Shown: positions 43,260-51,127 of the stretch, one piece after another
How positions within the stretch are numbered: the stretch's first letter is position 1
Layout of the letters: the number at the start of each line of letters is the position of its first letter
Source: Candidatus Krumholzibacteriota bacterium
GTDB taxonomy: Bacteria; Krumholzibacteriota; Krumholzibacteriia; Krumholzibacteriales; Krumholzibacteriaceae
Direction: 5' to 3'
Length of the DNA: 64,000 nt
Assembly: GCA_016931295.1 (NCBI GenBank)
Contig: JAFGEZ010000019.1
Coordinates: 22,456 to 86,455, forward strand
Translations under genes and position numbers: made by a program
The notes under the pieces: model-generated
Database searches by the model: none
The model's input: the letters and a program-made list of their open reading frames with translations, nothing else
What the model was told of the DNA's origin: nothing

Positions 43260-45356
43260 ATGAAGGGCGTTTCCGGCGTTGCCGACCCCCTCGGGGAAAG
43301 CAGCCAGTACGTCAAGGGCGTGGGCCCGGCGAGGCAGGAGATCCTCTCCCGTCTCGGCATCGAGACGGTGGGCGATCTCCTCGGACACTATCCGCGCACC
43401 TGGTACGACCGGAGCGATCCACTGCCGCTCGCCGGCGCCGAGCCGGGTTCGCCCGCGACGGTGGCCGCGGGTGTTCTCGCCGCCGCGACGAGGCGGACGC
43501 GCAACCGGCGATCCGTCACGACCGTCGTCCTCGGCGACGAGACGGGGACGGTCGACCTCGTCTTCTTCAACCAGCCCTACCTCGAGAAGACCTTCCAGCC
43601 GGGCGCGCGCGTCATCGCCTCGGGGACGGTGGGCCGGTACCGCGGGAGGCGGCAGATGATCGCCCCCGAATTCGAGATCGCCGATCCCGCCGACGACGGT
43701 CTCGTCCAGACGGGGCGGATCGTGCCCGTCTACCCGCTGACGGCCGGGCTGAGCGGCCGGACCATGCGCCGCATCGTCCGGGCGGCGCTCGACAAGTGCG
43801 CCGGCCGGATCGGGGAGAATCTCCCCCGGGCGCTCGTCGCGGCGATGGGTTTCCCGCCTCGCGGGGAGGCGTTCCTGCAGATCCACTACCCCGATGACCG
43901 GGCCTCGCTCGACGCGGCCGTGCGGCGGTTCAAGTTCGAGGAGGTCTTCTTCCTCCATCTCCTGCTGCGCGGGCGCCGCGAACGAAGACGGGCCGGGCGG
44001 CCGCGACCGGCGCTTTCGCCGCCGCACACGATGCTCGATCGTTTTCTCCATTCGCTTCCCTTCGACCTCACCGCGGCGCAAGAACGGGTCCTCGACGAGA
44101 TCAGACGCGACATCGAGCGTCCCGAGGGGCTTTCGCGGCTGCTCCAGGGGGACGTGGGATCGGGAAAGACGATCGTCGGCCTCGCCGCGCTGACGATCGC
44201 CCTCGGGAGGGGCTACCAGGGGGCGTTCATGGTCCCCACCGAGATACTCGCCCAGCAGCACGCGGAGAAGGCGGACGGATATCTCGGCGGCCTCGGCATC
44301 CGAACGGCCCTGCTGATCGGCTCCATGCCCGCCGGCGAGAAGCGCCGCGTGCGGGAGGGGCTCGCCGACGGATCGATCGACCTCGTCGTCGGCACGCACG
44401 CCATCATCCAGGAGGCGACCGTCTTCCGGCAGCTCGGCCTCGCCGTCGTCGACGAACAGCACCGGTTCGGCGTGCGGCAGCGGGCCACGCTGGGCCGGGG
44501 CGAGCTGCTCCCGCACTTCCTCGTGATGACGGCGACGCCGATACCGCGAAGCCTCGCGCAGACTGTCTACGGCGATCTCGATCTCTCGCTGATCGACGAG
44601 CTTCCCTTCGGACGGCGGCGCGTTTACACGGAGATCGTTCCGCGGCGGAAGCGAAACCGGGTGTTCGACGCGGTGCGAGCGGCCTTCCGCGACGGGCGGC
44701 AGGCCTTCTTCCTGTATCCCCTCGTCGAGGAGAGCGAGAAGAGCGATCTCACGGCGGCGACCGACGCCTTCGAACGCCTCCAGTCGGGCGAGCTGGACGG
44801 ATTTCCCATCGGCCTCCTGCACGGGCGCATGAGCTTCGAGGAGAAGTCCGCGGCGATCCGGCTCTTCCGGGAAGGGCGGATCCTCGGCCTCGTCACGACA
44901 ACGGTGATCGAGGTCGGCGTCGACGTGCCGAACGCGTCGATCCTCGTCATCGAGCATCCCGAGCGCTTCGGGCTCGCGCAGCTCCATCAACTCCGCGGCC
45001 GCGTCGGCCGCGGGGGCGAGGCGGGCGCCTGCTATCTTTTGGCGGGGGAGGAGGTCGGTGGCCGGAGCGCGGAGCGTCTCGCATGGTTCGCCGCCAACGA
45101 CGACGGCTTCGCGATCGCGGAGAAGGACCTCGAGATGCGCGGTCCGGGGGAGATCTGGGGATACCGGCAGTCGGGGGTGCCCGCCTTCCGGCTGATCAAT
45201 CCCCTCTCCGACCGCGACCTCGTTCTTCGCTCGTGGGAGGAGGCGGGCCGCATGATCGCGGAGGACCCGCAACTCGGGCGCCGGGAAAACGCGGTTGTCT
45301 CCGAGTATTTCAGGCGGTATTATCGACCGCGGATGGCCCTCGCCGAGATCGGCTGA
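43260..45356 (+). CDS. recG: ATP-dependent DNA helicase RecG
   Basis: From ATG 43260 the protein has 698 residues. It has the wedge/OB-fold N terminus with YVKGVGPARQEILSRLGI, the Walker A loop LLQGDVGSGKTIVGL, the Walker B DEQH in VVDEQHRFGVRQR, MTATPIPRSLA, and VIEVGVDVPNASILVIEHPERFGLAQLHQLRGRVGRG cited as motifs V-VI near residues 555-590. RecG reverses stalled forks and branch-migrates Holliday junctions. The frame is open to ATG 43218, but that part overlaps the rpmB promoter and lacks a ribosome site, whereas GAAGG precedes 43260. Confidence 0.94.
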   Translation: MKGVSGVADPLGESSQYVKGVGPARQEILSRLGIETVGDLLGHYPRTWYDRSDPLPLAGAEPGSPATVAAGVLAAATRRTRNRRSVTTVVLGDETGTVDLVFFNQPYLEKTFQPGARVIASGTVGRYRGRRQMIAPEFEIADPADDGLVQTGRIVPVYPLTAGLSGRTMRRIVRAALDKCAGRIGENLPRALVAAMGFPPRGEAFLQIHYPDDRASLDAAVRRFKFEEVFFLHLLLRGRRERRRAGRPRPALSPPHTMLDRFLHSLPFDLTAAQERVLDEIRRDIERPEGLSRLLQGDVGSGKTIVGLAALTIALGRGYQGAFMVPTEILAQQHAEKADGYLGGLGIRTALLIGSMPAGEKRRVREGLADGSIDLVVGTHAIIQEATVFRQLGLAVVDEQHRFGVRQRATLGRGELLPHFLVMTATPIPRSLAQTVYGDLDLSLIDELPFGRRRVYTEIVPRRKRNRVFDAVRAAFRDGRQAFFLYPLVEESEKSDLTAATDAFERLQSGELDGFPIGLLHGRMSFEEKSAAIRLFREGRILGLVTTTVIEVGVDVPNASILVIEHPERFGLAQLHQLRGRVGRGGEAGACYLLAGEEVGGRSAERLAWFAANDDGFAIAEKDLEMRGPGEIWGYRQSGVPAFRLINPLSDRDLVLRSWEEAGRMIAEDPQLGRRENAVVSEYFRRYYRPRMALAEIG

Positions 45357-45379
45357 CGGCCGGAACGAGAGGAGCCGGA

Positions 45380-45973
45380 TTGATTTCGAGAGAGGACGGG
45401 ATGGCGCTCGTGCGGCGCCACGTCACGAAGAAGAACCTCGTCAAGCACGCGCTCGCGGTCGAGGCGGTTTTGCGGTCGCTCGCCCGCCTCTTCGGCGAGG
45501 ACGAGGAGGTCTGGGGGATCGCCGGGCTGCTGCACGATCTCGACTACGAGACCACCGTCGACGACCCGCCGCGGCACGGCTACGTGACGCGGGAGATGCT
45601 CGAGGGCGACGATCTCCCCGACGAGATCCTCCAGGCGATCGTCGCGCACGTCGGCCACGAGGGCGTGGAGCGGAAGACGTTGCTCGACAAGGCGATATAC
45701 TGCACCGATCCGGTGACTGGCTTGATAGTTGCATCAGCCCTGATGCACCCCTCGAAGTCTCTCGCGGGGATGGACGCGGAGTTCGTGGGGAAGCGCTTCA
45801 GGGAGAAACGGTTCGCGGCAGGCGCGGACCGGGATGCGATTGCAGAATGTCGTGAGCTGGGTCTCGAATTGCACGTCTTTCTCGGGATCGCGCTCGAGGC
45901 GATGCAGGGAATCGCCGGCGATCTCGGGCTCCAGGGAACGGCTCACCGATCATCCGGAGGAGCAGCGACATGA
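45380..45973 (+). CDS. HD-domain phosphohydrolase-like protein
   Basis: The protein has 197 residues from TTG 45380 (after GAGAGGAG); a second start at ATG 45401 would give 190. It is a small HD protein: KHALAVEAVLRSLARL supplies the first histidine, GLLHDLDYETT the His-Asp pair, and IVAHVGHEG the next histidine, in the pattern of HDIG-type metal phosphohydrolases. The YCTDPVTGLIVASALMHP segment is conserved in this uncharacterized subgroup. It is downstream of recG by 23 bases and overlaps the zinc-finger gene by four. Substrate unknown, perhaps a nucleotide. Confidence 0.82.
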   Translation: MISREDGMALVRRHVTKKNLVKHALAVEAVLRSLARLFGEDEEVWGIAGLLHDLDYETTVDDPPRHGYVTREMLEGDDLPDEILQAIVAHVGHEGVERKTLLDKAIYCTDPVTGLIVASALMHPSKSLAGMDAEFVGKRFREKRFAAGADRDAIAECRELGLELHVFLGIALEAMQGIAGDLGLQGTAHRSSGGAAT

Positions 45974-46527
45974 TCGTCACCTGTGACGGATGCCAGACGA
46001 AATACCTGCTCGGCGACGACAAGGTTCCCGGGAACGGGATCCGCGTCCGCTGTCCGAAATGCCGGCACGTGTGGCGGCTCGTGCCGCCTCCCGCCGACCC
46101 GGTCTTCGAGGTCGCCGGCGGCGCTTTCGCCGCGGAGGCGCCGGTCGCCGAACCGGCCCGGGGCGGATGGGCCTCGATGGACCGGACGCCGGCGTCGGCG
46201 CCGGCGATGGACACCGCGCCGGCGCACGAGGAGATCGAGATGCCCGCCGCGGAGCCGCAGGCGCCGCCCCCCGACCCCGAGCTGCGCCGGAGGGACGACC
46301 GCGCCCGGCGGCAGGCGCGGGTCTTCGTGAGCGACATCCTCGAGTACAACCGCGAGAAGCGCGACCGGGCTCTCGAGAACGGAGACCTGATGAGCGCTCT
46401 CGGCACCGAGATCAAGAAGGCGTGGGAGGCCTACAAGGACAAGGTCGGTCCCGACTGCGTCGAAGCCAACACATACTTTCGAGACGCGCTCAACACGATT
46501 CTCGCCGACGGACAGAGCGTATTCTGA
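45970..46527 (+). CDS. MJ0042-type zinc-finger protein
   Basis: The 185-residue protein has a single N-terminal zinc finger, Cys5-x2-Cys8 and Cys28-x2-Cys31, with VRCPKCRHVWRL, the MJ0042/zinc-ribbon_5 pattern found in many FCB and delta-proteobacterial proteins. Residues about 40-100 are Pro/Ala-rich and low in complexity. The C-terminal 90 residues are helical and charged (ARVFVSDILEYNREKRDRAL, then FRDALNTILADGQSVF), probably an unnamed domain. No membrane helix is seen, so it is cytoplasmic. Its ATG overlaps the HD gene stop, and the HATPase gene begins eight bases later. Confidence 0.72.
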   Translation: MIVTCDGCQTKYLLGDDKVPGNGIRVRCPKCRHVWRLVPPPADPVFEVAGGAFAAEAPVAEPARGGWASMDRTPASAPAMDTAPAHEEIEMPAAEPQAPPPDPELRRRDDRARRQARVFVSDILEYNREKRDRALENGDLMSALGTEIKKAWEAYKDKVGPDCVEANTYFRDALNTILADGQSVF

Positions 46528-46535
46528 CGGAGACG

Positions 46536-47363
46536 GTGAGCACGGTCCCGTTGCATTGCCTGAACCTCGAGACTGGACTCCGCGACGAGTTCTTCGCGGG
46601 GGTCTGTCTGCCCGATTCGATGCGCGTCCGCACGTACAAGACCTTCCGCGGCCTGCTGCAGAGTCTCGAGAAGACGGAGGGTGAGGCGCCCGTCGTGCTT
46701 CTCTTCCTTCCCGTGGGCGATCCCGTCTCCAAGCGGACACGCGAGCTCCGCCTGGCGAGTTTCGACTCCCCGATCTACGTCGTCACCCGCTCGTGCAGCG
46801 AGAGCGACTACCTCACCTACATCACCCTCGGCGTGAGCGGGATCTTCCATCCCCCCTTCAGCCACGCGGACGTCCGCGGGATACTCCAGGGACGCACCTT
46901 CGAATCTTTGCCCTTCCCGAGGTCCCGCGAGCTGATCCGCGAGGGGCAGATCCGCCTCGATTTCCTCGTGCCGAGCAAGCTCTCCCGGATCCTCGGGGTC
47001 AACCGCCTCGTCTCCTTTCTCACCTCAGAGTTCGGTTTTCCCCCGGAGGAGAGCCTGGTCAACCTGCCGCTCGTGATGGACGAGGCCCTCTCCAATGCGA
47101 TCCGCCACGGCAACCGGTGCCGCGACGACCTCAAGGTCCGCGTCCGCATCTACATCTCGTCGCGCCGGATCGTCGTGCAGGTTGAGGACCAGGGGGAGGG
47201 GTTCGACCACGAGGCGGTCGCCGACCCTCGCCGGGAGGGCAATATCTACAAGGACTCGGGCAGGGGGATCTACCTGATCCGCGAGCTGATGGACCTGGTG
47301 AGTTTCGAGCGCGGGGGGCGCGTCATCAAGATGGAAAAACGCAATCCTGACGCGCCGGCCTAG
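46536..47363 (+). CDS. Receiver-like domain fused to an RsbW-type HATPase
   Basis: The 275-residue protein starts at GTG after GGAG. Residues 1 to about 125 look like a CheY receiver fold, but the phosphorylation strand reads VVLLFLPVGDP without an aspartate at the usual place. From about 145 on there is an anti-sigma-factor/serine-kinase type HATPase: N box MDEALSNAIRHGN, G1 VEDQGEGFD and G2 DSGRGIYLIRELMD. This architecture suggests a partner-switching kinase acting on a STAS protein or sigma factor. A candidate STAS partner is encoded at 23653-24015, but the link is inference. Confidence 0.78.
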   Translation: MSTVPLHCLNLETGLRDEFFAGVCLPDSMRVRTYKTFRGLLQSLEKTEGEAPVVLLFLPVGDPVSKRTRELRLASFDSPIYVVTRSCSESDYLTYITLGVSGIFHPPFSHADVRGILQGRTFESLPFPRSRELIREGQIRLDFLVPSKLSRILGVNRLVSFLTSEFGFPPEESLVNLPLVMDEALSNAIRHGNRCRDDLKVRVRIYISSRRIVVQVEDQGEGFDHEAVADPRREGNIYKDSGRGIYLIRELMDLVSFERGGRVIKMEKRNPDAPA

Positions 47364-47372
47364 GTTGCCCGC

Positions 47373-47810
47373 TCACTCGCCCCACTTCTCCCGCGAGATC
47401 TTCTCGAGCAGCGTGTCGATCTGGGAGCGGATACGCTCGTCCTGGTCGGGCTCGAAGAGGACCTTCTTCACACGTCCCTGCTCGTCCTTCTTCACGTACC
47501 TGAGGGCCTTGATGTTCTCCAGCGGGATCAGGATGTCCTTGCTCACGCGCACCTCGATCGCCCGGTCGTCGAGGTTGACGTCGCGAGTGTTGAACGGATG
47601 CATCCCCATGCCCCAGCCGTGCACGAACATCGAGCAGATGATGGCGCGGAAGGTGTTCTGCCGCTGGACGGTGTCGAGCTCGAAGGTCTCGCCGAACCGT
47701 TCCATGATCCCGTCGATGACGCCGCGGAGCTTGTCGAGGACCTCCTCGCTCGGCTCGGTGTTGAGAAGGCGGTGAAATACCTCACGCAGAATTTTTTCCG
47801 TGATCTCCAT
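47373..47810 (-). CDS. Conserved protein of unknown function, 145 residues
   Basis: I do not recognise this protein. From the ATG at 47810 it is predicted soluble and mostly helical at the N terminus (EKILREVFHRLLNTEPSEEVLDKL), with a central HGWGMGMHPFNTRDVNL segment and a C-terminal amphipathic helix rich in charged residues (DQDERIRSQIDTLLEKI). There is no signal peptide or cysteine pair. It overlaps the end of the MFS gene by 29 bases on the same strand, so it is the last gene of the minus-strand operon. It ends nine bases from the end of the HATPase gene on the other strand. Confidence 0.7.
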   Translation of the reverse strand: MEITEKILREVFHRLLNTEPSEEVLDKLRGVIDGIMERFGETFELDTVQRQNTFRAIICSMFVHGWGMGMHPFNTRDVNLDDRAIEVRVSKDILIPLENIKALRYVKKDEQGRVKKVLFEPDQDERIRSQIDTLLEKISREKWGE

Positions 47811-49050
47811 CCTGACCCCCGCGCTGTTCCGTTGACATTCGACCGGCGTCTCTCGTCGCGCCGATCCACGCGCACCCCGCCGATGCAAGAAAGAGGCCGA
47901 GCGCGAGAGCGAGCGTTCGCTCGCCGACGCGCTCACCCACGATACCGAAGAGAAAGGCCGATAGCAAGAAGAGACTCCGGGAAAGGACCTCGCGGAAGGA
48001 GATGACCGTGGCGCGCAGCCCCTGCCCGGCGCGTTCCTGTATCTCGGCCTCGGCGATGACGACGACGGGGGAGGCGGCGAACCCGGCGACGAGGCAGCCG
48101 AGAGCGAGCGAGACGGGGCCCCGCGCGGCGTAGACGATCGCCGAGGCCAGTCCCATCAGGAGGAAGAGCAGGCACTCGGCCGCGTTGCGCCGCGCGCGCG
48201 ATATCCGTTCGGCCAGCCACGAGCCGGCGCCCATCCCCGCGCCGAGCGCCAGCCCCGCTGCGGCGATTCCCATCGAGGAGCCGGGCGGGGTCACCTTTCC
48301 GACGAGGACGACGGCGATCACGCTGAAACCGCCGGCGCCGAAGAAGAGGATCGACTGCGTTCCGACGGGGCGCCGGAGCCCCGGCGACCTCCTGAGCAGG
48401 TGGAGGCCGCCGCGTATCGATCGCGGCAGGGAGAGGGGAACGGGGGCGTGGAGCGGTCGCCGCCGCTCCGTCTCGCGGGCGAGGCCGATCATCAGCGCCG
48501 CCGAGACGAGGTAGGTGGCTCCGTCGAGCCAGAAGCAGACCCGCCAGGAGAGCAGGTCGAAGATGATGCCTCCCGAGAGGAAGCCCGCCACCGTCCCGGC
48601 GATCCCCGCGGTCCAGAGGATCGAGTTCGCCCGGACGAGCCCGTTCGCCGGGACGATCTCGGGGATCAGGGCCGATTTGGCCGGCACGAAGAAGAGATTG
48701 CCGACGGCGAGGAGGAAGACGACGCCGATGACCGGCGCGAACCCCCCCGTCGCCGAGAAGAGGAAGGGGAGGGAGATGACGAGGATTCCACGGAGACAAT
48801 CGGTCACGACGAGCACGCGGCCCTTCGACGTCCGGTCGACGAGGGCGCCGGCGATCGGGGCGAGGGTGAAGATCGGCAGGTACATCGCCAAATAGATCAG
48901 GGGGAGCATGCGGCCGGGGTGCGCCGCGAAACGGTTGACGAGGGCGACGAGCGAGAAGTTGTTGAGCCGGTCGCCGTAGAGGGAGATCGCCTGCGCGGCG
49001 AGAAAGCAGCCGAAGAAGGAACGGCCGAGGGGGACGATCGGTCGTGTCAT
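47782..49050 (-). CDS. MFS transporter (EntS/MFS_3-like)
   Basis: The 422-residue protein has eleven or twelve membrane helices with the MFS halves visible: AISLYGDRLNNFSLVAL in the first helix, LAPIAGALVDRTSKGRVLV as the conserved loop 2-3, and VPAKSALIPEIVPAN further on, which is characteristic of the enterobactin-exporter-like MFS_3 group. A basic and polar tail ends the protein. The ATG overlaps the stop of the PimA-like gene (they share CATGA-type bases), so they are co-expressed. Substrate unknown; a glycolipid or secondary metabolite is possible in this context. Confidence 0.85.
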   Translation of the reverse strand: MTRPIVPLGRSFFGCFLAAQAISLYGDRLNNFSLVALVNRFAAHPGRMLPLIYLAMYLPIFTLAPIAGALVDRTSKGRVLVVTDCLRGILVISLPFLFSATGGFAPVIGVVFLLAVGNLFFVPAKSALIPEIVPANGLVRANSILWTAGIAGTVAGFLSGGIIFDLLSWRVCFWLDGATYLVSAALMIGLARETERRRPLHAPVPLSLPRSIRGGLHLLRRSPGLRRPVGTQSILFFGAGGFSVIAVVLVGKVTPPGSSMGIAAAGLALGAGMGAGSWLAERISRARRNAAECLLFLLMGLASAIVYAARGPVSLALGCLVAGFAASPVVVIAEAEIQERAGQGLRATVISFREVLSRSLFLLSAFLFGIVGERVGERTLALALGLFLASAGCAWIGATRDAGRMSTEQRGGQDGDHGKNSA

Positions 49051-50207
49051 GCGCCGAAGCCCCCGGCATTCTCGCGGGCCGGGCGCCTCGCCGGCAGGCC
49101 GAGGGTCTCGAGCAGGATCCGTTCGAGCGCACGCGTCGCCGAACGGCAGTCGTACCGGAGCGCCGTCTCGCGGCCGCGGCGGCCGAGGGCGCGACGGAGC
49201 GGGGCGTCGCCGGCGAGGCGGACGATCGCGTCGGCGAGGCGGTCGGCGCGCCGCGGGGGAACGAGCATCCCCTCGTGGCCGTCGGTGAGGACATCGCGGA
49301 ATCCGGGGATGTCGGAGGCGACGATCGGCACGCCCGAGGCCATCGCCTCGAGGAGCACGATCCCGAAGCTCTCCCGCCCGGTCGCCGGGAAGCAGCAAAT
49401 GTCGGCCGAGGCGTACCAGCGGGGCAATTCGGCGGGGCTCACACGGCCGACGTTGCGGACGGCGCCGGCGCTGTCTCCCAGGAGGCGGAGCAGTGACGGG
49501 TGGAACCGTCCCCCGCCGACGATGGCGAGGCGGATCGGCCTCGCCGAACGGCGCCGCGCGGCGGGGATCGCCCGCAGCAGGTAGTCCACCCCCTTCCGCC
49601 GGTCGAGACGGCCCACGTAGAGGACGTTGCAGGCGCCGTCCCCGGGTTCGGGCCCGTCGTCCGCGGCGGGGCGGAACCGCGAACAGTCGACCCCGTTGTG
49701 GACGATGTCGTACTCCCCAGGGAAGTAGCTGCGGGCGAAGGTCGCCGCCGCGCGCGAGACGGCGATGCGCCGGGCGAGCATGCGGGCGCGCCGGTCGAGG
49801 GGACGGCGGAAGAGCCGGTAGCCCGCGTTGCGTTCGGCCGCCGCGTGGAAGGTGCCGACCACGGGAATGCGGCCCGCCGCCGCGTGGAGGGCGATAAGCG
49901 GGAGGGTGGGGACGAGCGGGCAGTGCGTCTGGATGACGTCGAACCGCCGCTCGCGGAAGATTTCCTCGAGACGCCGCCGGAGACGGAAGCCGGCCGTGAC
50001 GTTCACCCAGGCGCCGTTCACCGGGAGCAGGAGGTTGCGGCCGATGCGGACGACGTCCTCCTCGTCGGCGTTTTCTCCGCCGTAGGAGGTCGTGACGATC
50101 GTCACCTCGTGCCCGAGACGGCGGAGGTTGCGGGCCGTGTAGTGGACGACCTCGGTCACCCCGCCGGGCCGGGGGTGATAGGATTGCGTCACGATCCCGA
50201 TCCTCAT
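49047..50207 (-). CDS. PimA/PimB-like GT4 glycosyltransferase
   Basis: The 386-residue GT-B enzyme begins MRIGIVTQSYHPRPGGVTEV, with the GGV loop of the PimA family. It has VVGTFHAAAERNAGY, IVHNGVDCSRFRP, LYVGRLDRRKGVDYLL and GRESFGIVLLEAMASGVPIVAS, which supplies the acidic E-x7-E residues. Mycobacterial PimA adds mannose to phosphatidylinositol and closely resembles this sequence by eye. The gene directly follows an LpxL/PatA-type acyltransferase with overlapping ATGA, the same pairing as PatA-PimA in mycobacteria. The lipid acceptor here is inference. Confidence 0.85.
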   Translation of the reverse strand: MRIGIVTQSYHPRPGGVTEVVHYTARNLRRLGHEVTIVTTSYGGENADEEDVVRIGRNLLLPVNGAWVNVTAGFRLRRRLEEIFRERRFDVIQTHCPLVPTLPLIALHAAAGRIPVVGTFHAAAERNAGYRLFRRPLDRRARMLARRIAVSRAAATFARSYFPGEYDIVHNGVDCSRFRPAADDGPEPGDGACNVLYVGRLDRRKGVDYLLRAIPAARRRSARPIRLAIVGGGRFHPSLLRLLGDSAGAVRNVGRVSPAELPRWYASADICCFPATGRESFGIVLLEAMASGVPIVASDIPGFRDVLTDGHEGMLVPPRRADRLADAIVRLAGDAPLRRALGRRGRETALRYDCRSATRALERILLETLGLPARRPARENAGGFGA

Positions 50208-51028
50208 CGTCCCGTCCCGAAGAAGTCCCGGAAGATGCACCACTGGTCGACGTTCGACCGGATGATCTCCTCGAGCCGGCCGAAGAGCCGGCGGTTGATC
50301 TCGGCGTCGCCGCCGCCGGCGAGGCGCTCGAGGTGGATCGACAGGCCGCCGGTCTCCTCGCGGCGGGTCCAGCCGACGATGATCGGCCTGCCCGTCGCCC
50401 GGGCGAGACGCGCCGCGCCGGCGGGCACGCGGACGGGCCGCCCGAAGAAGCCGATCTCGTCGCCCCCGCTGAAGACGTCGCCGTCGAGGAGCAGGGCGAC
50501 GACGCCGCCGCCGGCGAGCGCCCGGAACAGCCGCCGCCAGGAGTCCCCCGGGCCGACGACCTCGATCCGGCGCGTCTCCTTCGCCGACTTCAGGGCCCCG
50601 GTCAACAGGCTGTTCATCTGCACGCCCGCGACCACGTGGAGCCGGTAGCCGAGGGAGGCGAGGTGGCGGGCCGCCCGCTCCCAGTCGCCCACGTGCGCCG
50701 TGGCGAGGATGGCGCCGCCGCCGGCGAGGGCTTCGTCGAGGACGTTTCGTCCCTCGATCCGTATCCCGGCGTCCGGCGACGTGTCCCGGCGGCCCGACGC
50801 GAACATGCCGGCGAGGTTCGCCACGTGGCAACGGAAGACGCCGCGGACCCCGGCCCCGTCGAGGGGCGCGCCGGCCGCCGCCGCGTTCGTCGCGACGTTG
50901 CGCCGCTTCGACGGCGAGCACAGCCAGGCCAGCGTGCCGGCCGCCGACACCGCCCGCCGGCGAAGCGTCCGCGGCATCGATGCCAGCGCGGCCGCCGTCG
51001 TTCGATAGACGAGTTCACCCGTTGTCAC
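50204..51028 (-). CDS. Lipid A/PIM-type lysophospholipid acyltransferase (LpxL/PatA family)
   Basis: The 274-residue protein belongs to the LpxL-HtrB/PatA acyltransferase family. It has ILATAHVGDWERAARHL, where His-x4-Glu is the catalytic pair, MNSLLTGALKSAKETRRIEV, and LLLDGDVFSGGDEIGFFGRPV, with PAGAARLARATGRPII. The start is placed at GTG 51028. The longer reading from TTG 51037 would put the start codon inside the -10 hexamer TATCCT of a TTGACA-N17 promoter, so the mRNA is probably leaderless or starts further in. It would add a fatty acid to lipid A or a glycolipid made by the next gene. Confidence 0.82.
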   Translation of the reverse strand: MTTGELVYRTTAAALASMPRTLRRRAVSAAGTLAWLCSPSKRRNVATNAAAAGAPLDGAGVRGVFRCHVANLAGMFASGRRDTSPDAGIRIEGRNVLDEALAGGGAILATAHVGDWERAARHLASLGYRLHVVAGVQMNSLLTGALKSAKETRRIEVVGPGDSWRRLFRALAGGGVVALLLDGDVFSGGDEIGFFGRPVRVPAGAARLARATGRPIIVGWTRREETGGLSIHLERLAGGGDAEINRRLFGRLEEIIRSNVDQWCIFRDFFGTGR

Positions 51029-51036
51029 GGCTGCCA

Positions 51037-51065
51037 AGGATAGAAACAGCCGCCGGGTGTGTCAA
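51037..51065 (-). promoter_or_regulatory. Sigma-70-type promoter of the minus-strand glycolipid operon
   Basis: On the minus strand a perfect TTGACA (51065-51060) and TATCCT (51042-51037) are separated by 17 bases. Transcription would begin near 51030, practically at the GTG of the acyltransferase gene. Confidence 0.6.
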
Positions 51066-51076
51066 GTACGGAGCGA

Positions 51077-51093
51077 TGGCACGGTTCTGGCAT
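51077..51093 (+). promoter_or_regulatory. Sigma-54-type promoter of the PH-like/zinc-ribbon gene
   Basis: TGGCACG (51077-51083), four bases and TGGCAT (51088-51093) keep GG and GC ten bases apart, as the sigma-54 consensus TGGCACG-N4-TTGCA/T requires, with one mismatch in the -12 element. The start would be near 51102, 13 bases before AGGAGG. It faces away from the sigma-70 promoter of the acyltransferase gene, 12 bases away. Confidence 0.55.
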
Positions 51094-51127
51094 CCGGATC
51101 GGCGGACACCCGAAAGGAGGCCCCGGC

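Noticed and set aside
43227-45272. A 681-codon minus-strand open frame
   Set aside because: It is antisense to recG, whose helicase motifs are complete; no ribosome site or domain supports it.
51059-51127. Upstream extension of the PH-like/zinc-ribbon gene to 51059
   Set aside because: The stretch contains the sigma-54-type promoter and the AGGAGG ribosome site that fits TTG 51128.
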